Below are positions 36,336 through 49,159 of a stretch of 64,000 nucleotides of DNA, piece after piece. A program made the position numbers and the translations under genes. Position 1 is the stretch's first letter, and the number at the start of each line of letters is the position of its first letter. The notes beneath the pieces were generated by a model. It saw nothing but the letters and a program-made list of their open reading frames with translations. It was not told the origin of the DNA and made no database searches. Source of the DNA: Absidia repens (taxonomy: Eukaryota > Mucoromycota > Mucoromycetes > Mucorales > Cunninghamellaceae); contig MCGE01000012.1 of the NCBI GenBank assembly GCA_002105175.1, positions 682,001 to 746,000 of the forward strand, given 5' to 3'.

Positions 36336-39300
36336 ATGGCGTCTGATGATCGTTACAAAGAAGCGGCAGCTTTAACAACAAAGCTTGATCTTCCGCAGGA
36401 AACGGCTCTTCCAGCAAGGCGAAAACGGAACCATTCCTTAATTCCAATTGAACTGATGAATCCTTCTGAAGGTGGAATGGAACGTGCTGCTCTAGCTACT
36501 GTTTTTGGCGTGCGCGAATATACTGAACCAAAGGTGTTTTGGGAACGTCAAATTTTGGCCAACAACACTACAGTCTCAGCACCAAGCAACAATGACGACG
36601 AACAGCAACAGCACCCAACCTCTACGTCTGGTATCTCTCAAGGCTATGTCTCTATTACCAGCAAATCTGTGCTCAGTAATCCTTTGGCCAGCAACATCTC
36701 CGCTTATCGACGTAAACAATTGCCACCCTCACCGTCACAAGATCCTCAGCAACAACAGCATCTTGATACTGCTCATTCTCAACAAAGCATTGCATCCTAT
36801 GTAGACTCCGTTTTGGAAACGGTGGGAAAAGGTCAATTTCGAACCACCATGCCGAACAACACTCGATCCTCATCTGGTAATCGCGGTGATACCTTTGCCT
36901 TACCTGATATTCCTGTCGTTAGCAAATTCGATGATTGGTCTCAAGTGCTACCTTTGTCTACGTCTATTACGCGAGGTGTGGCAGGTTCTGGTGATGATGG
37001 TGCAGCCTATATTTTGTCTTCTGCCTCTGTCAAATCCTCTGTCGATCAATATGAACAAGAAGTCCCACTCCATGCCATGCATGCCAAGCAACTGGAAAAT
37101 GAAGTGGCGCCTCCATTGGTCTTCCTCAGCTATCCTCCAGCCATTTTTGACTTGCTGAAATCAGATACCGATGATCGTATTGTCATATGGGGTCCCGATC
37201 CACAAGCTGTTTCTGCATCGGAAGCAACTACGCCCATGGTCAGCACAATCTCGAAAACGTCGCCTTCGCCACCGTCCAACGTCGGTTTCTCTTCTAATAC
37301 CACATCATCAACTGCACCAACCTTATCAATACACTCTGCCCATTCGACGAACGACAAGAAACCAAAAAGACGGTGGATCAACAAAGTGAAGCAATCAATA
37401 CATCCGTCCTCATCCGGCGATCATCAGCACTCATTCAACACCAGCAATTATTATGATGAAAAAAAGGGGTCATGGATCGATCATCAGCAACAAAAACCGA
37501 AACACAATTTACGATCCAGGTTTGGGCGACAGCGATCGACATCCTCAAAAAATGGTCGGCAACAGCATTCATCTTTATCAACACTGCAACCATCATCATT
37601 ATCATCTTCACACTCTACCGTTGTAGCTCCCAAGGTGATCGAAGCTGCTACCGTCGAAAAATTGGTCGAAAAGCTTACCGTGACCTTGGGTAAGAAATGA
37701 AATCAATCCATGAACTTGTACCCTGTTTTCCTTTTCTTGTAGCTAATACTTTATTTTACTCACTATAGATTACACCTTCATGACGGATTTTTTCTTGACA
37801 TATCGAACGTTTATCTCGCCAACTCAACTATGTAAACTACTGATTTTACGTTTTCGGTGGGGTCTGGAAAACAATGAAGACGACCGATGCATTGTACGGA
37901 TAAGGTAAATCGAGAATGAACGATGAGTAACACCATCATTATTAATGCAATTATACTCATACATTGCGTCTTTTTTTTTTTTTTTTTTTGATTACCGTTA
38001 ATATCTAGAACCTTTGTGGTGATTCGACATTGGCTTTTGAACTACTTTGTGCATGATTATACTCCCTCCCGTGAACTGCGTGAAATTCTTACCATGTTTT
38101 TGAATGCCCTTCCATCACACCCACTCATCAAACACTCACCTCGGGATCAACGCATTGTCAAAGGCCTGAAGCGTGTGGTACGACGATTAAAAAAGGTACA
38201 CTATCCACGAAGTTCTCAGCATGTCCAAGTCATCTCTCCTCCGCCTCCGGTATTTGATGAAGTACAGGTGCGACATATGGTACATGCAAAATTATCCCAA
38301 AGTCCGTTGCGACGCAAGACAGAAGGACTTATCCAAAAAGGAATGGCAGTGGAAGACCGACATCACGGCAACGTGGCTTTCCAAGATGCTCGCATGGCAG
38401 AAATCGTAGTTATTGGAAGCTCGGACAAGTCCCCTTTGCCACCATCCACCCCACAACCTCCAACAACAGCAACAACAATTGCAGCAACAGTATCGCCTAG
38501 CCCTGTCAACGATAACGACCATCTACATCCTTCTTCTCTACCTGTCGTCACCACGACCCACCATCAACCTGAGGAACCCCACCTACCGAGCAACTCACTG
38601 GACGTCAACGACCATATCAGCAAACGAAACCGAAACGTGTCTCAGAACTCCATTGCCAGATATGCAACATCAGCCTTTGCTAGAGGTCGCCATCATCAAC
38701 AAGAACTACAACGAGCCAGAGTCAAGGAATCCTATTTGCGACGTATGGAACAACAAAAACGGATGCTTCAGCAAGAAAATCAACTCCAACCACAATCGAC
38801 TGGAACAGATCTAGATAGTCATCAACAAGAGCTTCAAAGCCATCGTTCAAGTGTGGTCTCCGATGCTTCACTGGAAAGTCTTGTTAGCCCTGGAACAACC
38901 GACGATGAATTGTATGATGATGATGAGGATGACGATGACGAATATGAAACCGATGACTCCAGTGAGGCGGACACCGACGAAGGTATTATCAATTTAGACC
39001 AACCATCCCATACCATTCCTGCTACAGCTCCTCCTCCTCCTCCCAGTCATGCAACAGATGATGATGCAATGCAACAAAATCATCATACGAGTAATAGCAA
39101 AGCATCAAGTCAACACCGGCGCTCCGTATACAACGCTGAATTATCTGATCTCTCACCTTTAGTCTCACCCAATGGCTCTGTTTTGAATGGCCCATTATTA
39201 TACCGACCTAATGGCGACAATTTTATGAACAAATCAGTCTCCCTGAATGACTCCAACAAACAGCAGACAGCACAGGATTCCTCTATGCAACAGATTGACG

Positions 39301-41185
39301 ATCAAAAGGCCGATGCATCATCGACCGCGACGACTCTTCAACGTACAAAAGGCGGAGCAGTAACAGCATCTGGAAGGCGTGTCTCATGGAACAACAGCAA
39401 TAACATCACCATCAACAACAGACTCTCAAAATCATTTGCAGAAAACGATGGAGAAAAAATGGCATTGGATGAACTATCTACCCAGGAAGCCAAAGTGTTG
39501 GTTGAAAGTCCCACCAGTATATTATCCGCACCCACCCGATTATCGACACACGAAGAACAGGTTGGACCAGAATTGTCTAGCATCAAGACGAAGCCGCAAC
39601 GCAAACTATCAAAACGATTAATCAAGGCATTCCGATCCGCTGGGAATATTAGGTCCGGTAGAACTACAGCTACTCAACCTGAAATGACAACCTCGTCCAC
39701 AGCAGCTAGCAGCATCAGTCACAGTAGCTCCACAGCGGCTCATCAACACCAGCATCAAATCAGCACGCCTGCTTCGTCTCAGTTGAACAAAGTGATAGAC
39801 CAGGACTCAGCATGGGGATCAGCGAAACCACAACACCGTCACGCACATCAGCAACCGAATTTCAGCCATTTTGAGGACCTTCGAACTTCTCTGGATGAGA
39901 TCCTGCCACCGTCTGTCCCTCCACACGACCAAAACAAGGAAAAAGATGAAAAATATCAACAACAGCAACAACAGCAGCAACAGCAGCGATCGCAGGTGAT
40001 TGAATTAGACATTCCGCGCTGGGGATCATCCGACATAACGCCATCACCAACATCGCTCTTCCGGTCCAGACCTATGGTATTACAACATCGGTCTCACAGC
40101 TTGGCACAGCAATTATGTTTGGTCGAAAAATGGGTACTATTGCAAGTGGATTGGGAAGAAATGGTACATTGCCGGTGGACTAAGATGGGCAACCATTCAT
40201 CCTTGACGGACGAAGATGACTATCGCAGGATGGATGAAAATGGCAATATGATTCATATGGATGACGACCACCATGTGGCAGCAACTTATTATTCTCGACA
40301 AACAAGACAACTTCAATTGATGCGTGGGGAACAAGAAGGCGGGGTCCAACAATTAATCAAACGATTCAACACAGTATGCCAATGGGTCTCGGGTGAAATT
40401 GTACGTACTCCTTCTTTAGATGATCGTGTTTTGGTGATTGAAAAGTTTATTCGATTAGCTCAGGTAGGTTTATGCCCATTTTCTCTCTCTTAAAAAAAAA
40501 AAAAAAACCCCCCCCGACATGCGAATAACTATTATTTTCTTCCTCTTAGAAATGCCAAACCTATTCCAACTTTGCTACGCTTGTACAAATCCTACTGGGA
40601 CTTCAATCACCATCAGTATCACGACTTCGGAAGACATGGGCTCGCGTGGCAGATTCTGAAATGCGATTATTGGAACAACTCTCATCATTTACGTCGCCCA
40701 TGAAGAACTGGAAACATATTCGGGACAACATGACAGTGGTAGCCGAAGAATATGGCATGTCACCTAAGGAAGTACAGATCCAATTACCAGGCTCCATTGA
40801 CCGTCAGCTCAATCAACCCAAAATCAAGTTACCGTTTGGTGGATGTATCCCATTTTTGGGTCTTTACTTGTCAGATCTGGTTTTCAACTCGGAACAGCCA
40901 TCCTACCTCGAACCAAGCCACGATCACCATAAAATATATCAATCCTACACCAAGACATCCACCAACATCTCGCCTTTGCTACGCCAACCTCTGGTCAATT
41001 TCAGGAAGCATCGGATCATTGCCACCATCATCAAGCGATTCTTGACTTTTCGTGATTTGGCCAGTCGGTATTCTTTTGAACAACTCGATCCTTTGTACTC
41101 GGACTGTTTTCACTTAGAAGCTTTGGAAACCGAAACCATTCGACAGCTCAGTCTTATTATTGAACCTCCCCCATTATCCACTTAG
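36336..41185 (+). CDS. Ras-family guanine-nucleotide exchange factor, Lte1-like layout (1526 aa)
   Basis: Four exons (36336-37689, 37769-37904, 38009-40463, 40550-41185) close to 1527 codons. Residues 1-430 are mostly Ser/Gln/His-rich and disordered. A RasGEF-N domain lies at about 435-570 (DYTFMTDFFLTYRTF, VVIRHWLLNYF, LREILTMFLNAL). Some 600 disordered residues follow, with acidic DDED runs, a polyQ (codons at 39957-39987) and basic patches (KRLIKAFR). The catalytic Cdc25-type domain occupies about 1190-1520 (SLAQQLCLVEKW, YSNFATLVQILLGLQSPSVSRLRKTW, LPFGGCIPFLGLYLSDLVF). Well-separated RasGEF-N and catalytic parts recall yeast Lte1 (mitotic exit) more than Cdc25 or Bud5, but that assignment is an inference. 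No SH3 domain seen. It would load GTP on a Ras-like GTPase. Confidence 0.9.
39957..39987 (+). repeat. CAA/CAG tract coding polyglutamine
   Basis: Mixed CAA/CAG codons give an 11-12-residue Gln run inside the disordered middle of the RasGEF. Mixed codons make slippage less likely than a pure tract. Confidence 0.75.
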
Positions 41186-41351
41186 TATAATTCATTACCT
41201 CCATTTCCCCTTTCCCCTCTCTCCCTTCTGTCTCTTTGTTTTATATTCACCCACATCCTTTATTACTCTATTACATATATATATATCCTTATTACTTTAT
41301 CTTGCTTATCCACTACCTATTTGTATATCTTTATTATTTCTAAACCCTTTC

Positions 41352-41357
41352 AATAAA
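41352..41357 (+). terminator. Poly(A) signal of the RasGEF gene
   Basis: AATAAA about 170 bases after the stop, following a C/T-rich 3' UTR. Confidence 0.55.
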
Positions 41358-41407
41358 ATATATCCTATTCTTTTATTCTATTTTGAAATAATCATGTCAA
41401 ATGTGAT

Positions 41408-42099
41408 GTCTTGATTGTATATTTATATTGCTAACCAAAAAAAAAAATTACATTTATGATATAATGTTGATATGAGATGCTATTCTTGTTTTTTTTGAAT
41501 GATTTTACAGTAATGTAGGGATCCACATTAACGAGGAAAACAGTTTGTTGGCTGTGAAATACCGTAATTCAAAATAACGATTACTATTATTATTATTATC
41601 ATTATCATTAGAGGGGAACGTCCTCGGCATCATTTATTGTAGTGGAAGAAAAATGGTAAACAGGGAAACTCGACCTTTTCAGTGGACTTTCAAATAGTGA
41701 ATGGAGTGTGGTTCAATAGGGTCTAGAATGGTGCATAGAATCATCCTACATCATCCACAATGGATTTTGGGATTAACATCTTTTCTGTATATAGGTACCG
41801 TAGCCCGCTCAAAATTAGCCGTTTTTAGTATAATGCCGAACAAAGGCATGCTCCTTGCCCAAAATATAAAACGATAGACTAACCATTCCCAACTTTCACA
41901 TATGTCACCGCCGGGAAGAATCTCCTGAAGAATGCCAAAAACATAGTATAAGCAACTAAAACTCGTTCCAACGAAATACACCAGCCCAGACGCAACCCAC
42001 ATCAAAAACACACTATAATGGATCTACTGGAAATACTATGCGGAAGGGCACTATTATGGGAGCTGAAGAATGATCAACATTAATCTAAATGGGCTATTA
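41408..42099. other. Intergenic, no supported gene
   Basis: A minus-strand open frame ending at 41751 can start at ATG near 42000 and encodes a tryptophan-rich, membrane-like stretch, but there is no recognisable family or splice context. It is not called as a gene. Confidence 0.4.
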
Positions 42100-42606
42100 T
42101 AAAATGGGATCTAATACACTGTATAAGGCAGGCAAGGAATGAGAAAGACGATAAATGTAGATCTTTTATTGAAGCATATCGACGGTCAACACTAATCTAA
42201 AAAGGGGGGGCGATCGTGAGAAGGGATCTATTGTACTAGGCAAGAGAGAGACGAATGGGACAATTATTCATTGAAGCAAATAAAATGAGACATATTTTAT
42301 TCAAATACATATGTAAACTATGGACAAACTAACACTTAAACTAAGTTAATGAAGACCACAAAAAAGTCAACTCAATGGTGGGGTCCCCGAATCCTGAAAT
42401 CCAAATTGAAAGGGTTTCCCCATGCATCTTGTAATCGCTGTTCTGAAAACGCTTCTAAACTAGACCTGACACTAATCTAAGCCCATCATAACCTCATGGG
42501 AACCACAACTGTGAAGAATTGAAGAAAGAAAAGAAAGAAAAACAAAAAAAAAATTGGGAAGAAAATAAACATTCACGTGTGCGGGATTTGAAATGGGTGG
42601 AGCTGA
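42100..42606 (-). repeat. Dispersed repeat family copy 5
   Basis: In order: TTTTATTGAAGCATATCGA (42167), CAACACTAATCTAAA (42187), ACATATTTTATTCAAATACA (42291), GAAAGGGTTTCCCCATGCAT (42408), CTTCTAAACTAGACCTGACA (42451), an A-rich stretch and CACGTGTGCGGGATTTGAAA (42574-42593). Upstream sub-repeats of the TTATTGAAGC / CACTAATCTAA type occur more than once. Confidence 0.75.
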
Positions 42607-44315
42607 ACTTTTTTTTTTTTTTCTGTAAATTCTGACCCTGTTTTTATTTATCCTTGAGAACTATATTCATTTCGAAAAAAGGGCAACCAGAATATAAAAA
42701 TTCCAGAAAGGCCACTGTTTCACATATTAGATATAGCAGGACTACATACATCTGAAAGAACGGTATTACCCATCATAACGATTGCAATTTTCATTTTCGC
42801 GATGATATTGTTTTAGTGTGGGTCCTCCCCCTCTCTCACACTCTCTCTTATTTTAAGTAATCATTTGATTTTTGTTATTGTTGTTTTGTGTTGTGTGTGT
42901 TTATTATTGGAACCCGAATGATAAAAATAAACCAGTCCTTGTGCCTTTTTTAGAAAAAACGGAAAGGGTTTTTTTGGGAAAGCGAGCGGAAACCGAGCCG
43001 ATATTGAAGCGGCGGGGTTTTCGTTTCCTGTTGTCATGAATGCAAATGAATGTTCCTTTTATTAAAAAAAAATGCATAGTTTGACTTGCTGCATTGGATA
43101 CCAATTGATTTGATTCATTTTTTTTCTAAAGAGGAAATATATGCACTTGCATTTGAAAAACGTGGAAATGATCAAAATATGACATAATTATTGGGGGGGG
43201 GAAGGAGGAAAGGGTGCAACCTACTTTTGGAGGGATGGGGGGGGGCTGGGGAAGGATTTGGAAAGCGGCTTTTTGTGGATGAAATTATTCCACATGACTA
43301 AGTCAACAATGGTCTCATATCCTTGGCATTTTTTTTTTTTTTTCGCAATATGGATGGACAGGTGTAAGTGACCCTTCTCGAATCAGGGAATAGTTTTGAG
43401 AAAGAAAAAAGAAAATCGGGATGGGATCAGGAGGACGCCTTGACAGTTGACAGTTTTTTTTTTTTTTTTGCTATACCATGACGTCGATTTCATTTGTGAT
43501 GAAAAAAAAAAAAAAAAAAAGTTCTGTGGGTAGGGAATGGGTACCTAAAGAGGTAGTCAATCAAGTTATTTTGCACGCAATTGTTTAATGTCGTACTAAT
43601 CCACTCCAAAAAGACTAATCAGCTGGAATCTAAAATAATTAGGTATCATCACTTTATTCCAAAATATGCATTCATTTCTCAAAAAATGGAGTTGGTGAAA
43701 TTTTAACGGTCAATAACAAAAGGAAGCATGCTCAGTCATCAAAAAAGAAACGCTTTTTGCCTTTTTGACAACACCGAGCGGATTCCTATTTGCCATTAAA
43801 TTATCAAAAAGAAGAATAAAGATGGCAAAGACTCCGCCTATTGGCTATTTTATAGAAAAAAGGGGGAGAAAAAAGACGAATGAGGCTGATTACCCTCAAA
43901 GGAGGAGGGATGAAATAGTTTCATGCCAGTATTAGTGACTTATTGACAAACTCAATTGTGGCGCACCATCATTAAACAATGTATAATAAAGGTTAAAGTC
44001 AATTGGCTCTTGGCTGACAGGAGTAATTTAAAGTAAGTTGGCTTATCGAGTGAGTATGGTTTCGTACAACATTTGAGTTTATACTAATTAGGGCTTGAAG
44101 CGCCGCTGTTCAAATCTTTTTTTTTTGTAGCGGTAATTGAATTGATGGAGGATATATAAATCCTCCTCTTCTTCCTCCCTTTCCTGTTTTCTTTTTTTTT
44201 TTTCACTTTCTTTTCTTCCAACTTTGTGTTCTTTCTTTTTACAAAATCAAATAACTTGATCTTTTTTCACCCACTACGCAATCAAAATCAACTCCACAAA
44301 CTATCAACAAAAACA
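42607..44315. other. Intergenic with homopolymer tracts; promoter of the 37-aa peptide gene
   Basis: Many runs of A, T and G (42609, 43190, 43329, 43455, 43503). Near the end, GGATATATAAATCC (44150-44163) is a good TATA box, followed by an 80-base pyrimidine-rich leader before the ATG at 44316. No other gene is supported. Confidence 0.5.
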
Positions 44316-44429
44316 ATGACTAGCAAATTGAATACATTGACCCAAAATCATACTTGTTCAAGTTTCTGTCCTAAATGTGGTGTCGACGTTTCACAATTCT
44401 CTCATGAAAGCCATTGTCCTCATGCATAA
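44316..44429 (+). CDS. 37-aa Cys/His-rich peptide
   Basis: A single short frame (38 codons) starting MTSKLNTLTQ and containing HTCSSFCPKCGVDVSQF, then SHESHCPHA. Four cysteines and four histidines in 25 residues suggest a zinc- or copper-binding knuckle (CxxxCPxC...H..HCPH). Support for a real gene: a TATA box about 160 bases upstream, a long pyrimidine-rich tract, an A/C-rich leader just before the ATG, and AATAAT/AATAAA signals near 44766-44775. It resembles the layout of highly expressed small fungal genes. The family is not recognised; metallothionein-like or small regulatory peptide are options. Confidence 0.5.
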   Translation: MTSKLNTLTQNHTCSSFCPKCGVDVSQFSHESHCPHA

Positions 44430-45222
44430 ACCCTTCCGTTTTCGTCTCAACTACCACCGACTGCTGACATTACCTAACTGCTTTCTTGGTGCTCGATCGA
44501 TCGATTCATTCATTCAACTCAACCCAACCCACTACTTATGCTGGCCCATTTTTGCACATCTCACTTTTTAGAATTATATATCCTCCTCTTTCCCTTTTGT
44601 ACATGATTCCTTTTGTTATGATATTCTCCCTTCTTTTGATATATACCCACGCTAATCATTGCCCCCCACCCAAGCTTCCCTTTTTTGCCTCACCGTCTTA
44701 CTATTGTTTTACTCTATGAATATATTCCCTGTCCCCACCCCCCTTTTTTTTTTCTACAAACAATTTAAATAATAAAAAAGCTGGTCTTGATAGATTATTT
44801 TACATACAATTAAAAATTCCAATGTGTGATAAACAAATACAATATGGAGGTTTTTTTTTATTGATAAATTACAAATATAGAGTATTATATTCTACTTGTA
44901 ATTCTAATTCTAATCCAACACTTGTTTCCAGTAAGATCCACACACCCTTTCCACCGGATCGTGTCCCTTTTGTCGAAACCTAAATACCGACCGATGTAGT
45001 TCTTGGTGTGACCAAATGGTGACGGACGTTCTACTTGCGTTTGAGGCCAATGATGTAAAGATGATGTCGTTTTTTTATCGCCCCTAATATTCATGTCCCT
45101 TCCCGCCTCCTGCTCCCCCCCCAAAAAAAATCCTTTTGTTTTGTTTTGTTTTGTTTGTTTGTTTGTTTGTTAATAAAGAAGTGAGCGCTAGTCTCTAAAA
45201 AAAAAAGTGATGATAATATAGA
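44430..45222. other. 3' region of the peptide gene and unassigned sequence
   Basis: C/T-rich 3' UTR to about 44775. A minus-strand frame (45124-44885) encodes a basic, tryptophan-containing stretch without family or a confirmed ATG; it could be a terminal exon of the neighbouring minus-strand gene but no splice join could be proved. A TTTGT microsatellite lies at 45135-45170. Confidence 0.35.
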
Positions 45223-45722
45223 TCAGTATCGGCGGTAGATCAATAAAAATTCATCTTGAAAGGTTTTTTTATTTTTATCTATATCTTTCCAAAATGTTCG
45301 ATATCGTTCCAAAGAAGTATATCCCCACTCTAGGTAGATCCATTCACGGGACCAACCCGTAACCTATTTTGTTTTATATCTATAACAACAACGCATCATA
45401 TGAGTAAAAGTCATAGACTATAAATAAAAATCCGGTTATTCTTGTCAACTTACCGATATGGTTGAACTAAAAAAAAATTCAATGCGATTTTCCCCTTCCA
45501 CTCTATTCAAAAAGCCATTTCGCAAATCGCCTTTATTGAAACCAGACAGTCGAGTAAGTCTAACTAAATTCCTTGCATAAATAATGATAGGTGGCCGTCA
45601 ATAACGATGTTTATTAATATCTAATATATATATATATATATAACTAAAAATAAAACTTACCGGCAACCAGAAATCCCTATATCATAGACATCACCTGAAC
45701 AAACCATTTGGTTTAGGGCCAT
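45223..45722 (-). CDS. Unrecognised three-exon gene (about 102 aa), possible hotdog-fold fragment
   Basis: Exons 45722-45661, 45559-45454 and 45363-45223 join with GTAAGT donors and phases 2 and 0 into an open frame from ATG to TGA. The product starts MALNQMVCSGDVYDIG and includes SREWIYLEWGYTSLERYRTF. The strand pattern ..IEFFFSSTISVTGW...WIYLEW faintly resembles the RVRTRLLGWD..FYLE strands of THEM6/4HBT-type hotdog thioesterases, but the rest does not align, so no function is assigned. Upstream exons may exist: an ATG exon at 46007-45932 with a GTAAGT donor follows a typical 5'-UTR intron, but its join to this frame could not be made without a stop. Confidence 0.4.
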
Positions 45723-46198
45723 ACAGTTTCACTGTTGATCTATTTCAAAATAATGGCCATAAACGGATATCATCATGACCGGACTTGTGAAGAAGATATA
45801 GATATTTTTCTGTGGATTGAGGGAATGGACGGAGGGCGGGCGGGAAAAAGAAAGGGTGAGTAAAATTACACATCCATCTGCTGATATCAGCCAAAAAAAA
45901 TAGCTGTGTGTTTTCTTTGATACATACTTACAGAACGGTAAAAGAGGAACCAGGAACATTCGCGCGTCTCCTTTGGTGCGGACCCAAGTTGTCGCAGTGC
46001 AGAGCATGGGATCTAAAGTGCCAGTGATGTATAATGTGAGAATATAAGACTAGCTTAGTAAAGTAATCTAGTTATTCTTTTACCTTGGAAGGGAGATGAA
46101 TATTGGTTATTATTGAATAGAGAGATCTAAGTTTGAGTGGTAAGAAAAATTGAAAAAAAAAAAAAATTGCAGATTGCCACTCTCTTCCTCCTGTCCAA

Positions 46199-46212
46199 AG
46201 CGGGGATTAAAT
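46199..46212 (+). promoter_or_regulatory. AGCGGGGATTAAAT motif
   Basis: Same core as at 25777, 27739 and 50351. It lies about 190 bases upstream of the minus-strand ATG at 46007, in the same inverted placement as before the transporter gene. Confidence 0.35.
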
Positions 46213-48179
46213 CGTTGCTTTTTTTTTGTTTTGTGTGTGTATGTTGAGGGTGCTCACTGAGCACCCCCCCCAAGTCGTGAATTCCAACAGCATCACACAA
46301 AATGTATGTTTCTCAAAAATGACATGGTATTTGTGAAATCAATTGAAATTTTCTGTAGGTTTAATTAAAACCCCATCATCTTGTACCTCTCCACTAAGTA
46401 TGTATATATATGCAGTAACTGTAAGTTTCTGCAGCAGCTTATCTTGAATCACTGAGCCATCATGACGTCGGATGTGTTAGCGTAGAAAGCGCTGTTAATA
46501 AAGTCGCCCACGAGATAGTTCAGGTGCATGAAAAAAAAGAATTGGATGTTGGTGGGGTGTTCTCTCAAGTTCTACCAAGCATACACCAGTGTCGGTCGCT
46601 TTATCGGATCTTTAAACTGATGAAGACCATGATTTTTTTATACTTTCACGATGCTCACCGAATACCAGGCATTCATTGATATTCTTAATTAACATCAATC
46701 CTGTAAAGTAAAAACAAACAATCTTTCTGTGGTGTGTTTATTGCTCATTAGCGTAAACCACGCAATAAGAATTAAATAATTGTTTGGTGATCCTCAAGCT
46801 TTTTTTTTTTTTTTTTTACACTCCGTTGGTTTGATTTTAATTAGTCCCCTATTTTGATATTAGTTGTTTAATTTTTTTTGGTACGAAAGCAATATGTCAA
46901 TTAATTTTGGGAGAGAACACAACAGCTATTGCTTTATTAGAATGGGATGATGATGATCATCATCACTGAGTCAAAATCATCCAAGCAATCAGATGTAATT
47001 TTTACATCAATAAGAGTTTAAATGGGGAAAGGTGAGCAAATATCAAATTAAATTAAAAATGATGTCATGACTGTATCTAAAAGTTTATTTCTACAGTAAA
47101 TGAGGACACGATAATGAAAACGTGCCATGATTCCATTCAATATGCTATATCACTCAGCGCACATCGAGGAACAAAAAGGAAATACTGCTAATCTGTTTTA
47201 GGGTAATCATTGAATTCAAAGATCAACTCAAATAATTTCATTTTTTGTAGGGTTTTCTGTCACTTAAACTTTTTTCTTTATTCCCTATTTTCCTAATTGA
47301 GCTTGGAAAAAAATAAACTTTTTTTTTTTATGTGTGAAATCCAAAGAAAAGGAGTGTGGCTAATGAACCTTGATTTCATTTGAAGGGCTTCTAAAAACAT
47401 ATTCAACGTCAGTTTTAGAAATCATATGAAAAACGAACCGAAAAACGGATACTTTGATGGTGTGTATATATGTGTGGGTGTGTGGTTAAAAACATGACAT
47501 GTCAAATGTAGTATTGAGGAACAGAGAACATGCATGATACAGGGAATATCCACTTTGCGCTTCTAAATTCATTTAGAAGACTTATACATTCTCACACATT
47601 CCAAAACCAAAACCCATCATAGTGGGTATCAAGAGGGGAAGTAGTTGAACTATCGAGATTGATGGAAAAGAATGAGACACCCTCCCCTCGCTGTATGTTC
47701 CGTACATTGGGCTTCTTTCAGTGCACAAACAAATAAAAGAAAATAAGAACAGAATAAGCATTGTGCCTCTTGCACCATTTCTCACCTTGGTAGTCACCTC
47801 CTTGACACACAACTGACTTCTGTTTAGATATAATGAATATCACTGACTATATACAGTACGTTAAGTCAAGCAAAATATATAATATTATATAGGGGACGGG
47901 TACGATGACGGAACTACTGACAAGATTGGTTCATTTGAATGTTACAGTGGGAATAGAAACACCTTTCATATCAAGTGGCCTCGGACTGCAAACTAGTCGT
48001 TAGGAATGTTTTTGAGATAAAACAGATGGAAATACTCTATTGAGTGACTAATACATTCATCGCACAGTCTTTGCACAGCCTTTATTCATGGAAAGTCAGT
48101 AGTACTAAGCTAGAGAGCAGTTGTTTGAAAAACCTTTTACAAAAAATTATAATAGCAGTAAGCAATATTCAATATATGC
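46213..48179. other. Long intergenic region without supported gene
   Basis: AT-rich, with a T-run at 46800, an 18-bp perfect palindrome of TGATGATGA and its complement at 46948-46965, and no coding exon that can be spliced into anything recognisable. Confidence 0.5.
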
Positions 48180-49126
48180 TGGGTCAGATTATGGTTAATA
48201 AAAAAGGCATTTTTTATTGAAGCATATTGGATAAATACGAAGTTAAAGGCACAATCTCATTGTATTGAAGGTAACATGAATAGTGGGCGATCAGAGTAAT
48301 GAAAAATACTATTCTAAAGATACAAATGTAAAAGGGAATCCCATAGACTATATAAGACATGAGAAGGACTGTAAATGGATCTTTTTTATTGAAACGAAGC
48401 AACAGTTAACACTAATCTAAAGACGATGGTAAAAAATGGATCTCTTGTAATAGGCATGAAAGAGACTAACGATATATTTTTCATTGAAGTATGTAAAAAA
48501 GAACATATTTTATTCAATATAGAGACAAACTATCACTAAACTAAGCTAATGAACGCTCCAAAAAGCCAACTAATGGTGCCTTCAGATCCTACATCCAACA
48601 TGAAAGGGTTTCCCCATGCATCTTGTAATGCCTGAGATGAAAACACCTCTAAACTAGTCCTGATACAATTCTAGGTCCAAAATAACCCAATACAAGTTGA
48701 ATGGTGAAGAAAAAATAAAGAAAAAAAAAAAAAAAAAAGGTCAAAAAGAAAGAGAGCCGAAAAAATAAAATAGGCGGGAGAGAGAAAATAAAAACTATTT
48801 CACGTGGGCGGGATTTAAATACAGTTTTTTTTGCCTCTCGTGTGGATTTTGGTTTTGCGATTGTTTATTCTTTGTCCATTGCGAAAAGGGGAAATCTTCC
48901 CTTTCTGCTCCTTCTTTTGAATATTGCAGTATCATCAATATTTAGCTCTCTTCTCATGAAGTAAACCGCCATCATTCAACAATAGCGGCATGATGACTCC
49001 TTCTACTTTTTACAGTTGTTAATATTGGCTATCGTGGTTTTGCCCTCCTTTCACTTTACCTCCACTACTGTATTCGACAACCACCCGATACTACATGACA
49101 GGAATGGCAAAAATCATAAATTTGTC

Positions 49127-49159
<33 letters not shown>

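Noticed and set aside
46948..46965. 18-bp palindrome as an operator or origin
   Set aside because: It is a trinucleotide GAT/ATC tract that happens to be symmetric; nothing around it supports a function.
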